Source: Boletus sp. NGJ
Taxonomy: Eukaryota; Basidiomycota; Agaricomycetes; Boletales; Boletaceae
Length of the DNA stretch: 64,000 nt
Reading direction: 5' to 3'
Assembly: GCA_019096195.1 (NCBI GenBank)
Contig: JAGTXK010000112.1
Location: 27,938 to 91,937 of the forward strand
Shown: positions 44,850 to 57,339 of the stretch, one piece after another
Position numbering within the stretch: position 1 is the first letter of the stretch
How the letters are laid out: the number at the start of each line of letters is the position of its first letter
The notes under the pieces: generated by a model
What the model saw: only the letters and a program-made list of their open reading frames with translations
The model's database searches: none
What the model was told of the DNA's origin: nothing
Position numbers and translations under genes: made by a program

Positions 44850-47800
44850 AGATGGTGATATGTTCATACCCATTAACCAGACTTGTTTGTCCACATTGCG
44901 AGATATATCTATCCGGTGCTATAGGTGCAAACATAGACAATGACATCTGTTCATGTGATGTACTGATCCTGTCATCAACAACCATGCACTCAAAGGTGCT
45001 CACTATGATGATATACCACTTGGCCAATTGGTTTCTCTACATGTATGATATATCAGATACATGCATCAAGGCCTGTCTCTCATATCATGGAGGGGCAGTC
45101 AATAGCACGATAATGATGTATGAAACATATGGTAATTAGCACATCATGATAGGCTAACTATGTTTCTCCCTCTTCTCACCTTCCTCTGTTGTTTGCTCAC
45201 ACTCCACTGAGCTTGTACACACTTGCTCTAGTCAGAGCCCTTAAAGATCACTTCATGACATAAATAACCTGCATGTGTGTATCAATTGTGAGGAAGCATC
45301 ATTGAGAAAGATCTTTTCCAATATATTATTGAGGAAGGATGGACCAAATGATTTGCTGGCATATCTGATGCATCAGTCTTATCCTGGGAGGGTAAGTAAG
45401 CTGTATGTAGGTGATATATGATGCATGAGTGTTTGAGTGATCATCAGGGAGGATCTTCTCTGATAAGGTGATATAGTGATTAGTTCCCCTGCATGTGTGA
45501 CATATCAGTCTTTGAATGATTGTTGAGGAGGATCTTCCCTAATATATCATTGAAATATACCCAATTGGTTTCCCTGCATGTGTGTGATGTATTACTTGTC
45601 AAGGGACAGCTGGCCTGCATGCATAATGTATCAGTCCCACAGTCCCATCATTGATGACCATGTAGAATGTGCTTACCAGTCCCAATATATCATTTGAGGG
45701 ATATGGCAATTGGTCTCCTTGCTTGTATGATGTATCAGTCCTGTTGTCCAGCCCCAATACATCATGGAACAAGTTACCTGCACATGCCAGCATGATGTAT
45801 CAGTCCCCTTGTTGATGGCCATGTGCATGAATATACTTACCAGCACTGATACATCATTGAGAAGTGATACTAATCAGTCTTCTCTCGGGTGTGATGTATC
45901 AGTTCCATCTGTAGAAAAGGACTATTCTTGATACATCATCAAGAGGGTCTGTCCCCTCATTGATGGCTGTGTATGAGAATTTACTTACCAGTGCTCCCAT
46001 TGTAGAGGAGGACTGTCCTTAATATATCATGGACCCAAAAGGGGAAAAAAAACTGTGTGGGGTGTATCATGATGTATCAGCCATGTCATCCATGTGTGAG
46101 AACCCACTAACCAGCACTGATACATCGTTGAGAGGGGATACTGATCAGTCTCCTCGCAGTTGTGATGTATCAGTCCCATCCTTGAGGGGGGCCATACTGA
46201 TAGATAACTTGCATATGTGATGTATTAGTTGCTTTATCAGTGGCGGACATGTACTTACCAGCATTGATGTATCAATCCCATCATAGAGGACTGTCCTTGA
46301 TATATCATTGACTGCAAGAAACTTACATATATGATGTATTGTGATGTATCAGTCATATCATCCATGTGTGAGAACTTACTTACCAGTGCTGATACATCAT
46401 TGAGAGAGGACACCGATCAGTGTCATGAATCTTGTGATGTATCACCCTGCCATTTGTTACACCAGGTAACAATGTGACACATTCCCATATAATCCCTGTT
46501 GGATTATAGGACTAGCAGGACTTGAGGAGAAAATACCTCCAGAGGCTCAAGGTTTCCTCTGACTGGGGACCAGCTGCTAGCCTTATGTAGAGTCCTCTTG
46601 TTACCTCTACAACCAATGGCGGAGTCTTGGATTTACCACAGTGGCACAATCCTCTGAGAAGAAAGGGCAGACCAGAATGCAGATGCCTAAGACTAGTTCT
46701 TAGGACTTACATGGCCTAGTGCCGGTGGCGGAGTCTTGGGCTTTCTCAGTTAGTGGCGAAGTCCTAACCGGTACGAGGCAACCTCTGTTGCCATTGGCAT
46801 TGCCAAAGCTTAGAAGCATGTAGCGGCAACGATACCACACAAGTGCATAGTGAAGAGAAGGATGATCACTAGCACAAGGGTAATCACCTCCAGAATAGTG
46901 ATAGACTTCTGAGGTGAGCGGAATCGAAGAGCTGGTGGAGCTGGTAGATTACACGGGAAGATGTATAGATCTAGGTTAAGGTTACATGAAGGGCCAGCAT
47001 CCCTATTTATAAGCCTCACCCATCTAGGGCAGGCTTTATAACGGATATAGTAATCATAAGTCTCAAATGAAAGATTACTATAAAAGGATCTAGGCATGAA
47101 TCAAATGGGGAAGGTAGGAATACTGGGCTGTGTGCAAGAGAGCACAGCCAAGGAGGCAATGTCTGTGATTGGATCAAGAAGGAGAAAGGCATATATCAAT
47201 GAAATAAAGAAGGCAGTGTCCTGATCAAATGGATAGCTTCCAGAATAGGAAGTCGCAAGTGACTTCCTTAAAAAGGAGATTCCGAATGGGGCGATGCCAG
47301 AGTCGGTGTTGCAGAGGAATCCCAGGTCCGAGTTGAAGAATAGGTTCTCCCCAAGTCCTTTGGGAGGTGAAGGAAGGGAAAAAGATGTATCCCCTTCGGT
47401 AACTGTAACACCATCGACAGCCATATATGAGAATGTACTTACCAGTGTTGATATATCAAATGAGATATACCGATCGGTCCCCCTACATGTGCAATGTACA
47501 GTATCAGCCACGTTATTGACGGGTGCATGTACTTACCAGCACTGATGTATCAATAAAAGACAAATCAGTCCCCTTGCATGTGTGATGTATCAGTTTCGTT
47601 AATCAACCGTGTGTGAGAACTTACTTACAAGCATTGATATATCAATGAGAGATTCTGATTAGTTTTCTCACATAGTAGACATATCAGTCACATCATTGAG
47701 GACTATCCCTGATATATCATGAAAAGGGTCAGTAACATGTGTATATGATGTATCAGTCGCATCATTGACGAATTGTACTTACCAGCACCAATATATTGAT

Positions 47801-48235
47801 AAAAGGGGATAGTCCTATTGCAGAGGACAATGTTCTTGATATATTATGGAAAGGGTGGCTCACCAGCATGTGTGATGTATCAGTCCAATCATAGAGGAGG
47901 GCTGCTTCAAGTTTGATATATCATGGAAGGGTGGCTCACTGGCGTGCATGATGTATCAGTCCAATCGTAGAGGAGGGCTGCTCTGATATATAATAGAAAG
48001 GGTGGCTTGCCAGCATGTGTGATGTATCAGTCTCATCAACAACCATGCATGTGAACATACTCAACAGCATTGATATATCAAGGCTGCTAACCTGCATTTG
48101 TAATGTATTATTTGCTGAGGGGGATGGCTGTGTGTGCAAACATACCTACCAAGGATCACTGATGTACAGTATCAGTGCAATGCCCAGTTGGCATAATGAG
48201 TGGTGGTCTGATAAGTAGTTAAGTGATGTATCATG
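44850..48235. repeat. Array of TGATGTATCA-centred repeats, about 100-130 bp period
   Basis: GATGTATCA(GTC) recurs at least a dozen times (for example near 45728, 45791, 45891, 46161, 46340, 47582, 47741, 47873, 47950, 48020). It alternates with the palindrome TGATATATCA or TGATACATCA (for example 46112, 46299). Recurrent spacers are CTTACCAGCACTGATACATC and GAGGACTGTCCTTGATAT. The motif occurs on both strands because it is near-palindromic. The array is split by a solo LTR. Such clustered short dyads resemble subterminal binding-site regions of DNA transposons. No gene in it. Confidence 0.82.
46455..47410. repeat. Solo LTR, 956 bp (family shared with 57622-58469)
   Basis: It begins TGTTACACCAGG and ends AACTGTAACA, giving inverted termini TGTTACA/TGTAACA. 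Flanks are CCATT (46450-46454) and CCATC (47411-47415), a 5-bp duplication with one transition. It interrupts the TGATGTATCA array. Most of its length matches the reverse complement of 57622-58469. A TATAAATA box lies on the minus strand near 47,008-47,015. Confidence 0.85.
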
Positions 48236-48308
48236 ATTATATAAGATTACCATGGGGTATATCACTTGCACAGTGCAGTTGGTAGAATATAGACTGGGTA
48301 ATACCAGG

Positions 48309-49996
48309 ATGTCCAGAAAATCTTGTGGACAAGGTCGAGACACAACAACCAAGGACGAGACCACAAATTTCTGCATCATCTGGGAGACCACCACCAACAC
48401 TGGCTGTACTAGCAAAATGGTAAGGTGGCTGGTAGACCATCCTGTTGACTGTATAGTACTATTCTCCAAGGACAAGAGTGCTCTGCATTCCAAAGACAGG
48501 CCCTCAGGACACATGAAGATGGAGATTTGTGGGGTAATATCAGAAGTTGTATTCAAAGATGATGAAGACTATGCATCCTTGTTTGCGGCACATACCTCAA
48601 AGTTCACGAAGGCGATGCAAGATCATCTCAGGATGTAAAGCATCTCCTAACTTTATATCTCATTACTATCACCTCCAAATCCATACTAATGTGCCACCAC
48701 TTAGATTAAAGAAGGGTTATTGTGAGCAAGCAGCAAAATTCACACAAATAGGTAATGGAGTTGTGCCAAACACAGATGAGCATCAAAATCTGCTTCATAA
48801 GTCTTTGGTTGCAGTGTTTTTTTTTTTAATCATCTGTCACAGAGGTTATCAAAAAGGACTTTCCATGGTATTCTGACCTTCATGGTCTCTGGCAAGGCAT
48901 TCCATTGTACACACCAAAGGCTGTGATCAATTCCACTCCTCAGATATCACATGGCACTCAGCTTCTTGTGCTTGTTTAAAAGAAATCACCTGCCGATGCT
49001 GCTGCTACTACCTTTGATGCCACTACAACAAGTGCTGTTCCCACTACCTCTATCTCTCATCCCATTCCATCTACTCTTCCCTTAGATCCTATTCCCCCTC
49101 CTGATTGTCCTGTTATCTCTTGAGCTCTATCTAGTGGTCCAGATCCACTCATTGAAATTTCCTCTGAGAACGAGATTGAACATCATGACAAGAGAAAAGG
49201 TCATGCAGTTGATCCACCATTTGAAACTGAACCAGAGTTCTATAATGACTACAACATGGAGGAAGGTGATCATGTACTAGATGATATAGGTATTACCATA
49301 GAGGTAGATGCTGAGTTGTCATGGGGGAATCAATGTTTGATAGGTAAAAAAAACTCATGCTAGATATGTGTTTATTGGTTTTCAGATATCCATGCGATCA
49401 CTGTCTCCAACCTTTACTGCTTTCATCCACTCAAAGAAAAATCTTATGCCTGATACTGACAACTGTTCTGCCTTCTGTTTCGGCTCCCCTGCTTCACAAA
49501 GTTCATCGTCTCATGGTCCCCAGGCTTATCATGCCACCAACCCTTCTTTTCGCAGTTCATCAGTTGTATCATCTACCAGTAGCCAAGCATTATTCTCCTC
49601 AGCTAGTGGATCATTTAGCACATTGGCATCACAAGACACATGGTCAAAACACTTGAAAACACTTGCTCCTTCCACCCATGAAAGTATCCATGACCTTCTT
49701 GACAAGGAAATGGCAGCTATCAATGATTACCAAGCACATTTATCCAGCATTAAGCTTGAATCGCTTTGCTTGAAATATAAGCATCCGCATGCCAAGGAGG
49801 CCCATACAAGTGAGTACAAGCAGTGTAATACTGAGCTTGCAAATGCTGCATTTGTCCATCAATGAGAGCAAGAGCATGTCAAATCACAGATTCAACTAGA
49901 AAGCAGAAGGTGAAGCATATGAACTACAAATGAAGATGTTCCTGGTGCAGGCGGAAGTTATGAGATTGCAACAGGGTAAAGGGGAAACATCATGAA
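48309..49996 (+). pseudogene. Agaricomycete orphan gene Z, comparatively intact
   Basis: The start MSRKSCGQGRDTTTKDETTN leads to KMVRWLVDHPVDCIVLFSKD and ICGVISEVVFKDDEDYASLF. After an intron (gtaaag...cttag, about 48,637-48,703) comes LKKGYCEQAAKFTQIGNGVV, PNTDEHQNLLHK; after a second, EVIKKDFPWYSDLHGLWQGI, PLYTPKAVINSTPQISHGTQ. A Ser/Thr/Pro linker, an acidic stretch and a third intron (about 49,343-49,385) precede a Ser-rich region and helical tail STHESIHDLLDKEMAAINDY. The head resembles Myb/SANT-like transposon-associated proteins, but that is only an impression. Four in-frame stops (V*KKS, IS*AL, HQ*ES, N*KAE) are seen. Confidence 0.6.
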
Positions 49997-50159
49997 GTTC
50001 AAATGAAAATCTTTCATAGTATTGTTGTCATAATGTTGTACTTAGCTGTTAGAACTGTTTTCCAATTATGTCTAGGATTCAAATTGACTCGGAATTCTTC
50101 TTCTACATGCATTGTTATTCATTTACATCATGAGAAACTGCTGTAGTGTGTGGAGATTC

Positions 50160-51460
50160 AAACAACAAACTCATTAGTGTTCTACAGAAATTCTGACCAG
50201 TTGACCTATACTCTGTCTGATCACCAATAGTCCCATTACCATCAGATTCCTCTGGTCCTCTGCCTTCAGGATCTGGACTTTCATTCTGAGCCCATTGAGT
50301 TATAAGCCTATTTGGATCTGGTTAGTCTCCTAATGGCCCATAGAACTTTTTCTCAAATCAAATGATTATGTTGTGCATGATCAAGCAGCAATTGGCCCAA
50401 TGGATGACATATTGAAACTGCTGCTCATTCTGGATAGGATAACGGAGCTCTTATAAGGACTGGAAATGACCTTTTAAGGCAGTAAATGTATGCTCCACCC
50501 ATACACGAATCTATTTTGAAAAAGAAAATCATTATTAGTTTTCAAAATGTAAGAAAATAGATTATTTACTATTGAAAGATATCAATGGAAGGTATTTTGA
50601 TCCTGGGACAACCAACCTCCCTGTGGCTTTTGAATGGTACCACAGACTGTGGCTCTGATAGGTATGCACTATCAGCCCAGAGTAATCAGCATATTCTCTT
50701 GATGTTGGAAAAGCATATATATCATGAACACTTCCTGAAAGCCCAAGTCCATAATCTATAATGAGCAAATTATGGGGTAGTATAACCAGCTATTAAGCTA
50801 GAGCATAAGAAAATATTTCAATGAATTTATATGCACTTACCTGGCAATTCAGAGAATAGTTTGATTTACGGTCAAAAAAGGTTTCACCATGCATTGTTGG
50901 TTTGGCATAGAGATGAAAAGCAGATCCATCTGCAGCCAAGATTCCACTGCATCATTCAGGACAGGAGTGGGATTCAGCATAGATACAGGCATGTTCTGCA
51001 TCTTCAGAATAGAGATCAGGGAATTGAATGAAGGTATCATGAAGGTCCAGAATTGCAACCATAACATGATTAGTGCAATTAATCACTGAACCAACACTTA
51101 TTCCTGCCCACTGGATAACATATTCTGGACAGATGGCATTGCCATAGTGGCCAGTATGATTGAGGAAGATTGCTCGCTAGATAGCAATAGAAAGTTGGTG
51201 ATTTGATGATCCACCACTTGAGAAATGTGATGACCACTAATGTGATCCAGGATTTCATCAAATATCTCAGGGTCTACCCTGACTCATTGGTGAAAAAGAT
51301 ATGAGCAATGATCTGCAAAATGTTCCAATAGATGAAGCTGTGATGACTTTATCATTGGCACCAGAGGCCTGTGAAGTACTCGGACACAGGCAACTTCATC
51401 TGCAAGAGCCTGAATGCCATGCAATAGGAGCTGTACTGTATACAATACACTCTACAAGGT
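50160..51460 (-). pseudogene. PIF/Harbinger transposase relic
   Basis: Minus strand: FDEILDHISGHHISQVVDHQ and IILATMAMPSVQNM (helical DNA-binding part), LDLHDTFIQFPDLYSEDAEH, then AADGSAFHLYAKPTMHGETF, FDRKSNYSLNCQ (first Asp). An intron follows (gtaagtgc...), then LLIIDYGLGLSGSVHDIYAF (second Asp) and, after decay, RVWVEHTFTALKGHFQSL (Glu) and ELRYPIQNEQQFQYVIHWAN, CCLIMHNIII. The DDE set and order are those of Harbinger DDE_Tnp_4 proteins. Stops and frameshifts show it is dead. The usual Myb-like partner gene is not obvious, though gene Z lies just upstream in divergent-free (+) orientation. Confidence 0.85.
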
Positions 51461-51829
51461 AGATATCTATATAAACTAATTAGCTACAAGTTGACATTGG
51501 TTTGCTGTGATCAATTCACCTCGTGTATAATTCAATGCTATAATTGGCTAGTGACTACGGTGTTTGGAGTGATAAAGGTAGAAATACTGATTTGGGAAAT
51601 GTGGAAATGTGGACACATATAATGCAGAAAGTGTGAGAAAGCAATGCTGATCTGGGAATGTGGAAAGTGCTTGCAAGGGGAAAGTAGGTAATGCTGATTT
51701 TGGAATTGTAGATAGAGGTAGATAACTACTCTACACCATAACCAGTAATACAAGATAGATACAATATAACATAATAAGAAAAGAGACAAGACTGCTGGAC
51801 TACCTACTGCTTGGAGTAAATAATACTGT

Positions 51830-53700
51830 TCCCACTAATCATCAACAAAGGAGCTGTTGCCTTCATCAGGGGTTCTCAACAAGCCTAGGAACAGGATTGC
51901 TAGAAGACATAGAAGTGGTGAACACATTCACAGGTGATCCAATGATGCTCTTTGTCCCCTCCATCACAGATTTCTCAATAAGAGGAGGATGAGGCTCACT
52001 AGACAGCACAGGAATGGCAAGTGCATCATCAGGTGGGGGCATGTGATGGCAAGGTATTGGAGATTTTTGGTAGACTGGAACAGCAGGAGCAGACTGGTGT
52101 GGAGTTGGATTGGGTATGATTGTTGACAGTTGCAGAAGGTCAGTAATTGCAAGAGAAGGGAGCAAAGAATGAATGTATTCCATCAAGACATTGATGAATA
52201 CACAGACTATAGTGAAGGATAGTATTTGCTTGAAGGAAGATTTGGGCAACTGTGATCGTAACTTGGTGATTGGGGGGAGAGGTGGGCTAGTGACCTGCAA
52301 AAGTGTCATCCCCGACCAGATGAGTATAATAAACTGGTGACTTACTGGGTGGTCCTGAGTCCACACTTTGATATTACTATGACCCTTCAGCATGCTGCCT
52401 GTCACAATAGTGCATCTATGCACTCCTTCAAAGACCTACAAGGACATCAATAAAAATAAGGGGTAACTTGCAATGGCGTACATCTACTGCAACTACTATA
52501 TCACCCACTGATGGCTCCATGTCAGTCTGAATGTGTGCACAGAAATAGCAATGTACCATTTCTGTGATCCAGTTGGTCATGGAATGCACCTATCTGGTGG
52601 TCAAAGATTCGAGCGAAGCCGTTGTCATCTCCGACAATGACCAATCTAGCTTCGTGAGCAACTGAGAGCTGAAGTGGCACATTTACCAAAATTGCATGGT
52701 GGTAACTTTGCACACGATGAAATGCAGGAATGGCATACTTATTGACACTATCATGCAGATTGGAAACCAGAATGTGCTAACCATCCAAGCACATATCATC
52801 ACTACACAAAAAATGTCAGCATAAAAGCCCTTTGAGAATATGGGGGAAAACACTTATATACATTCATTAGTCTTCTTCTTCCATTTTAGATCTCAAGAAT
52901 CAATCGAGTAACAAAAGCTGTGTTGGAAATGAGGAAGCAAGCAAGGGATTTAAAAATCAACACATACATGTATCCGCGCTTGAGGTAAGACACCAGAACA
53001 CTGGAGCCATTGTCCAGGAAATGCACTGACCGAGTGACATATGGTTGCTTCTTGGTGTTGGTGTGGAGGGAAATAAGGGATTCTGTGCAGTGATAGATGA
53101 AATGAACTGAGAAAAGCAAGAATTATAGTCTACTTACTTTGGTCTAGACTGACTTTCCACACATGGATTTCACCATCACCAATGCTGGCCAGTCGGTGGT
53201 GGTGTTGATTCCATTCCAATGATTCTATGGCTCTCGCATGTGTGAGCATGATAGACAGAAAACAAAAAAAACACAGGATTTTCGTTCATATGCTGGTAAA
53301 AATGAGTATTACGATCTGACACACCAAAAACAAAGGCATTCTCATCCTGATTGGCAAGCTTAATCTATGCAAGACAACTGATGAAACCTGTAGATGGGAC
53401 ACATATTTCCTGTAACATTTCACCTGAGGAGAGGTTCCAAATGACTACACGACTGTTGTTACCTGCAATAAATGTAAGATCCATATTCCACAAGCATCAA
53501 TAAAGAGGCCATTTTGTCTACCTCCACTAAGTAGTAGAGAGCCCTGGGGGCTAATCACAAGTGCATTGACTGCATTGGTGTGGCAGGTCAAGGTGAGCTT
53601 GTGGGAGATCTGATTGGATTTCAGCAGAGTGAGTAGAGTGGTAGATGAACCATACCTTAGGAGCTTGAAGCATGGCTATTTCGATTGGAGGTAGAGTTAT
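51830..53700 (-). pseudogene. WD40-repeat protein gene with C-terminal membrane segment, decayed
   Basis: Minus strand exons: TCHTNAVNALVISPQGSLLL, NNSRVVIWNLSSGEMLQEIC, LANQDENAFVFGVSDRNTHF, TKKQPYVTRSVHFLDNGSSV then LVSYLKRGY, NVPLQLSVAHEARLVIVGDD then NGFARIFDHQIGAFHDQLDH, and TIVTGSMLKGHSNIKVWTQD. These are WD40 blades, separated by short introns, of the type common in basidiomycetes. The tail (52,420-51,866) has a likely membrane helix QILSFTIVCVFINVLMEYIH and a Pro-rich end. At least one in-frame stop (SCLA*IKL) is present. No partner can be named. Confidence 0.75.
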
Positions 53701-54079
53701 TGAACTCATTGAGATATGAAGACTGGCTTATATGTGCAGCACCTAACATCTAACAATTGTAGTATGCCTTCACTACATCCAGCAGAACTGGGAAGTTCTA
53801 TGGTTGGTCTGGTGGAATCAAATTGCTCAACTAACAGTAATATATCAAAATGACATACCTCAACTGATAAGTGACATCCAATTAAAATGTTCGTTCAGCC
53901 ATCGCAACACTAGATTGAATCTAAATGTTCTTATTCTCTACTTTATAACCATGCTACCCAGTATAAATACAACTTAACTAATAATAATCTTCTTTGCTCA
54001 TCTTTTTTGTCCATATGTTAGACAATATATTATTAATGATGGGGGTATGGTGGGTAAAGTGGCTTGTAGTGGAAAGTGG
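53701..54079. other. No gene recognised
   Basis: A/T-rich non-coding stretch between the WD40 relic and a dispersed repeat. Confidence 0.5.
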
Positions 54080-54480
54080 AAAAGTTGTGCATGAGAAGAT
54101 TCACCCCATAAATAGTGCTCAGTGATTTTTATCATGTGACTTCTTTATATGGTTTCAGACTTGCCTAACAGAGCACCACACACTATTTAGGCAGCCACTC
54201 TAAAGAATTTCTCCTTTTTGCCATTTCCCATCCATGTAACAACTGAAGTGGTGCAATGCCACTTTGAAGTAGTAGTAATTGTAGTAACTGAGCAACAACA
54301 TAATAATAGAATAGAGTGAATCGAAACAACAAAAGGTTATGCCAATGACATAATGTACAAGATTTATCTTTGAATGGGTGCACCGATGGCCACTTCTGGA
54401 TGCATCATCCCTAATATTCCAGGAGTACATTGTCATGCTGATTCATTGTATATCACCCTTGCAGTCAATCAGGATTATGC
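54080..54480 (+). repeat. Dispersed repeat copy 1 (possible solo LTR), uninterrupted
   Basis: This matches the reverse complement of 57,340-57,621 plus 58,470-58,600. Shared stretches include CCCCATAAATAGTGCT, ACAACTGAAGTGGTGCAATG and GGCCACTTCTGGATGCATCA. It contains GGCAG at 54190-54194 exactly where copy 2 is split, so it serves as the empty site. Outer borders not determined. Confidence 0.8.
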
Positions 54481-54540
54481 ACACAATCCCTTCAAGGGCA
54501 GCCAGTTATAACCATATTAAATAGTTAGCTCACAAATATG

Positions 54541-55560
54541 CCTAATGTCACTTCACACTGGTTGTTCCACCAATACTTTTCTCCTCTCACTCACCATGCC
54601 ATTTTCTCCTCGAAACATGCAATCTCCCCACCTCTACTGACATAGCACATCATATTTCCTCATGATGAGGCCCCGATTGTTCAAGAGCCTGCTCACATGG
54701 CACTATCCATATCATTGACCAAAGTTTTGATACCTAAACCTCAAGGAGAGGTTTCAAGCCCTCATTGAGGCAGTTATAACCTACACCACCAGCTTGGTTG
54801 GCCACTAACTGAATACAAGGAAATTCATGTGAGTCGAGGTGTAGATTGTTACATGTAATTTCTAAGTAACTTGGCAGACTTTCATCATTCATCTAGCTCG
54901 AGAGCATCTCACCACCTAGAAACCATGGAGCAGGCAGTCGAGGGAGTAACTCCAGATTGTTTTTGTAACAGTTGTGTCTCACATCCACTGTGATTTCTAT
55001 CTCTAACCAGTCATTTAGGCTAAGGAGAGGTATCCCTAGCTTCTAGAGTATGAAGGTGATTGGGCTGTGTCTCATTTCCTGAGAATTTACCTAAAGAATA
55101 GCTCCTGGTGTGGACATATTAAACAGTAATCAATCATGTTTGATTTTATGTTATGCTTGTATTCTAATGGTATATATCGATGAAGTTCTTTACCTCTGTT
55201 GGAAGGCTTGAGTTCAAAGAAATAGTTCACAAGGACTTTGTCAGTCCCAACCCACTGCCAACCCCTCTGTAGCCTCATCAAGTGCGAGTCTGTCTCTGTC
55301 ATATAGGCATTACTACCCAAGCCAGCATTCCTCCCTCTATGCACAAATTGCCTTCATCATTATGTTCAATGTTTGCACCATTATTGACATCCCACCCCTT
55401 CTGGCAACCAAGAACTATGCTGCAAAGATCATGTTGGCATCATGCAAGGGAAGGTCAGGTTTATTATGTCAAATTTAAACCAGACAGAGTTCAGCTTTCC
55501 CCACATTCCATGAAAGAGTGAGTTGGGGCATACTACAAATGACAGAGGCCAGAGATACTG
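54541..55560. other. Decayed coding-like sequence, unrecognised
   Basis: Plus-strand fragments (for example IAFIIMFNVCTIIDIPPLLA and KNYAAKIMLASCKGRSGLL near 55,340-55,460) and a minus frame at 55,087-55,344 are visible, without a family match. Likely transposon-gene remains. Confidence 0.3.
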
Positions 55561-55784
55561 GTACATGTTTATTGGTACATTCTAGCAGGTTGATATTTCA
55601 ATTGTAATGTCATCTGAATTGATTATATTCTCCATAAAAGAACTCCATACTTCATTGATCTCTACCTTTGAGGGGACTATGTGCCTCAAAACTAGTTTCA
55701 CTGTTTTAATGTGAGGGAAAGCCCTCATTCATGGCACACATGATTTCTAGTATGAAATACATCAATCTGTGTCCATGTCCACAT

Positions 55785-56834
55785 CTATATGCAGAGCATA
55801 CCATAATTTTCTCCTCCCCATCTGTCATGGTGGGCTCCACAAGTGCACATCTCATATTTTGAAATGAGCAACCCTGTTACTGGAATAACACTGGTTGAGT
55901 TACGATGGAGAGATATGTTGATGTCATGCAAGCAAGGAAGGTGCTGAGCACAATTCAATACCTTCGAAATTTGAGGGACACCAGGCTTGACATTACTCAA
56001 ATCGACTGTAAGTGCCTTGACTGAGCTAGAATGATCAATGTGCTGCAGGAGTGATTTTAGGTACTCCAGTGGTCCCCCTAGCACTTTCAAGGAAAGGAGA
56101 TCAATAGATATCAGTTGTGATTGTCGCAGCCCCTTTAATTCACCATGTACAGAAATACAGAGAGATTAGATGTGGGGATGTCATTGCAAGAACATCAGAA
56201 GAGTCTTGACCAAACATTAACAATCTACCTCAAGGTGCAGAAGGAGAGGTAAGTCCAAAGACTGAAGCAGTCTTCCCCACATGATGGTAGAGAGCCCTGC
56301 ATCTTGCAAGACAAGCTCTTTGGAGGGAGAATTTTGAAGTGTTGATAGGGTGAAGGATGCTACAGGTGGTGAAAAGATAATGTTGCAGCTTGACAAGAAT
56401 GGCTCAAGTTTGCTATACAGTGCACATGAAGACCTCAGGAATGAAGCTATGTGGAGTGCAGAGTGATCAAAGCAAGCAGTGTATGATAGCATCTGACATC
56501 CAGATGCCCTAATACTTGCAAGGATGGCCGCAGTGCATGCCAGCAATATCTCACTGCTGTAGCAAGACAGATAAATGACCAGTATATTCACACACTGGGG
56601 TGACTCGAAAAACATCCCCAGAACTTCCAAGTGGCTATTGTTTGTGTTGAACAGGGAGAAATATATGGTACTTGGGCAGGAGAAGTTGGCCATGCATCTC
56701 CAAACCATAAAGGCTTCACAATTTTTTTCATCCATACTTGTCCAGAAATGTCCCATTGACTCCAAGGAGATCAATGATTTTGTGCAACAGCTCATTTGGG
56801 AGTATAAGCAGGGAGGGTGAAGTGGAGTCTTCAT
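55785..56834 (-). pseudogene. Leu-rich hypothetical gene, possibly F-box/LRR-like
   Basis: Two long minus-strand frames, 56,834-56,217 (205 codons) and 56,090-55,785 (101 codons), are separated by about 120 bp that may be an intron. Stretches such as HLEVLGMFFESPQCVNILVI, LVLQDAGLSTIMWGRLLQSL, DLPLLLHLEVDC and LEYLKSLLQHIDHSSSVKAL, LTVDLSNVKPGVPQ have the Leu spacing and tone of fungal F-box-associated LRR proteins. No F-box is seen. The frame is unusually open for this window. Assignment is tentative. Confidence 0.4.
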
Positions 56835-56990
56835 TCCCTTTCCACTGTGAGTGCTGGTATTAGAGTCAGAAGCTCTTATGAGAGGAGAGAATTTACCATG
56901 TCGGTTTCATGTATAGCAATGGCAGTACATTTTGTGAGTGGTAAATCAATGGGATCTCTGTCCCTCTTCCGTTTCAGATGCTGCTACAGG
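56815..56990 (+). repeat. Direct repeat copy 1 (about 175 bp)
   Basis: Shares with 57,060-57,235: TTCCCTTTCCACTG, GTCAGAAGCTCTTATR, and GTGGTGAATCAGTGGGATCT-type sequence (here GTGGTAAATCAATGGGATCT). Function unknown. Confidence 0.65.
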
Positions 56991-57059
56991 ATAAGGAGCT
57001 CTGGCAAGAGGATCGAATTGAATAACTTACCCTGCTGATCACCTGTACACTGGTGGAAG

Positions 57060-57235
57060 GGCATTGTGTGGGTAAAGTGGGGTTTTTGTTCCCTTTCCAC
57101 TGCAGGTACTGGCATTAGGGTCAGAAGCTCTTATATGAGAAGAGCCCCAAGCAAACTTACTGTGTTGGTTTCCTATACAACAGTGGGGGGGGGTGTTTTG
57201 ACAGTGGTGAATCAGTGGGATCTTTGTCTGCCTTG
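57060..57235 (+). repeat. Direct repeat copy 2 (about 175 bp)
   Basis: Same order of blocks as 56,815-56,990, spaced about 245 bp start to start. Includes a run of ten G at about 57,184-57,193. Confidence 0.65.
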
Positions 57236-57339
57236 CAACTAAAATTATTTCCCATTGCAGAACAGCTTGATTGATGGATGTGAGCATTGACGATGTGGCC
57301 TATAAATATGGCTATCTTGTGCACATGCATAATCCTGAC

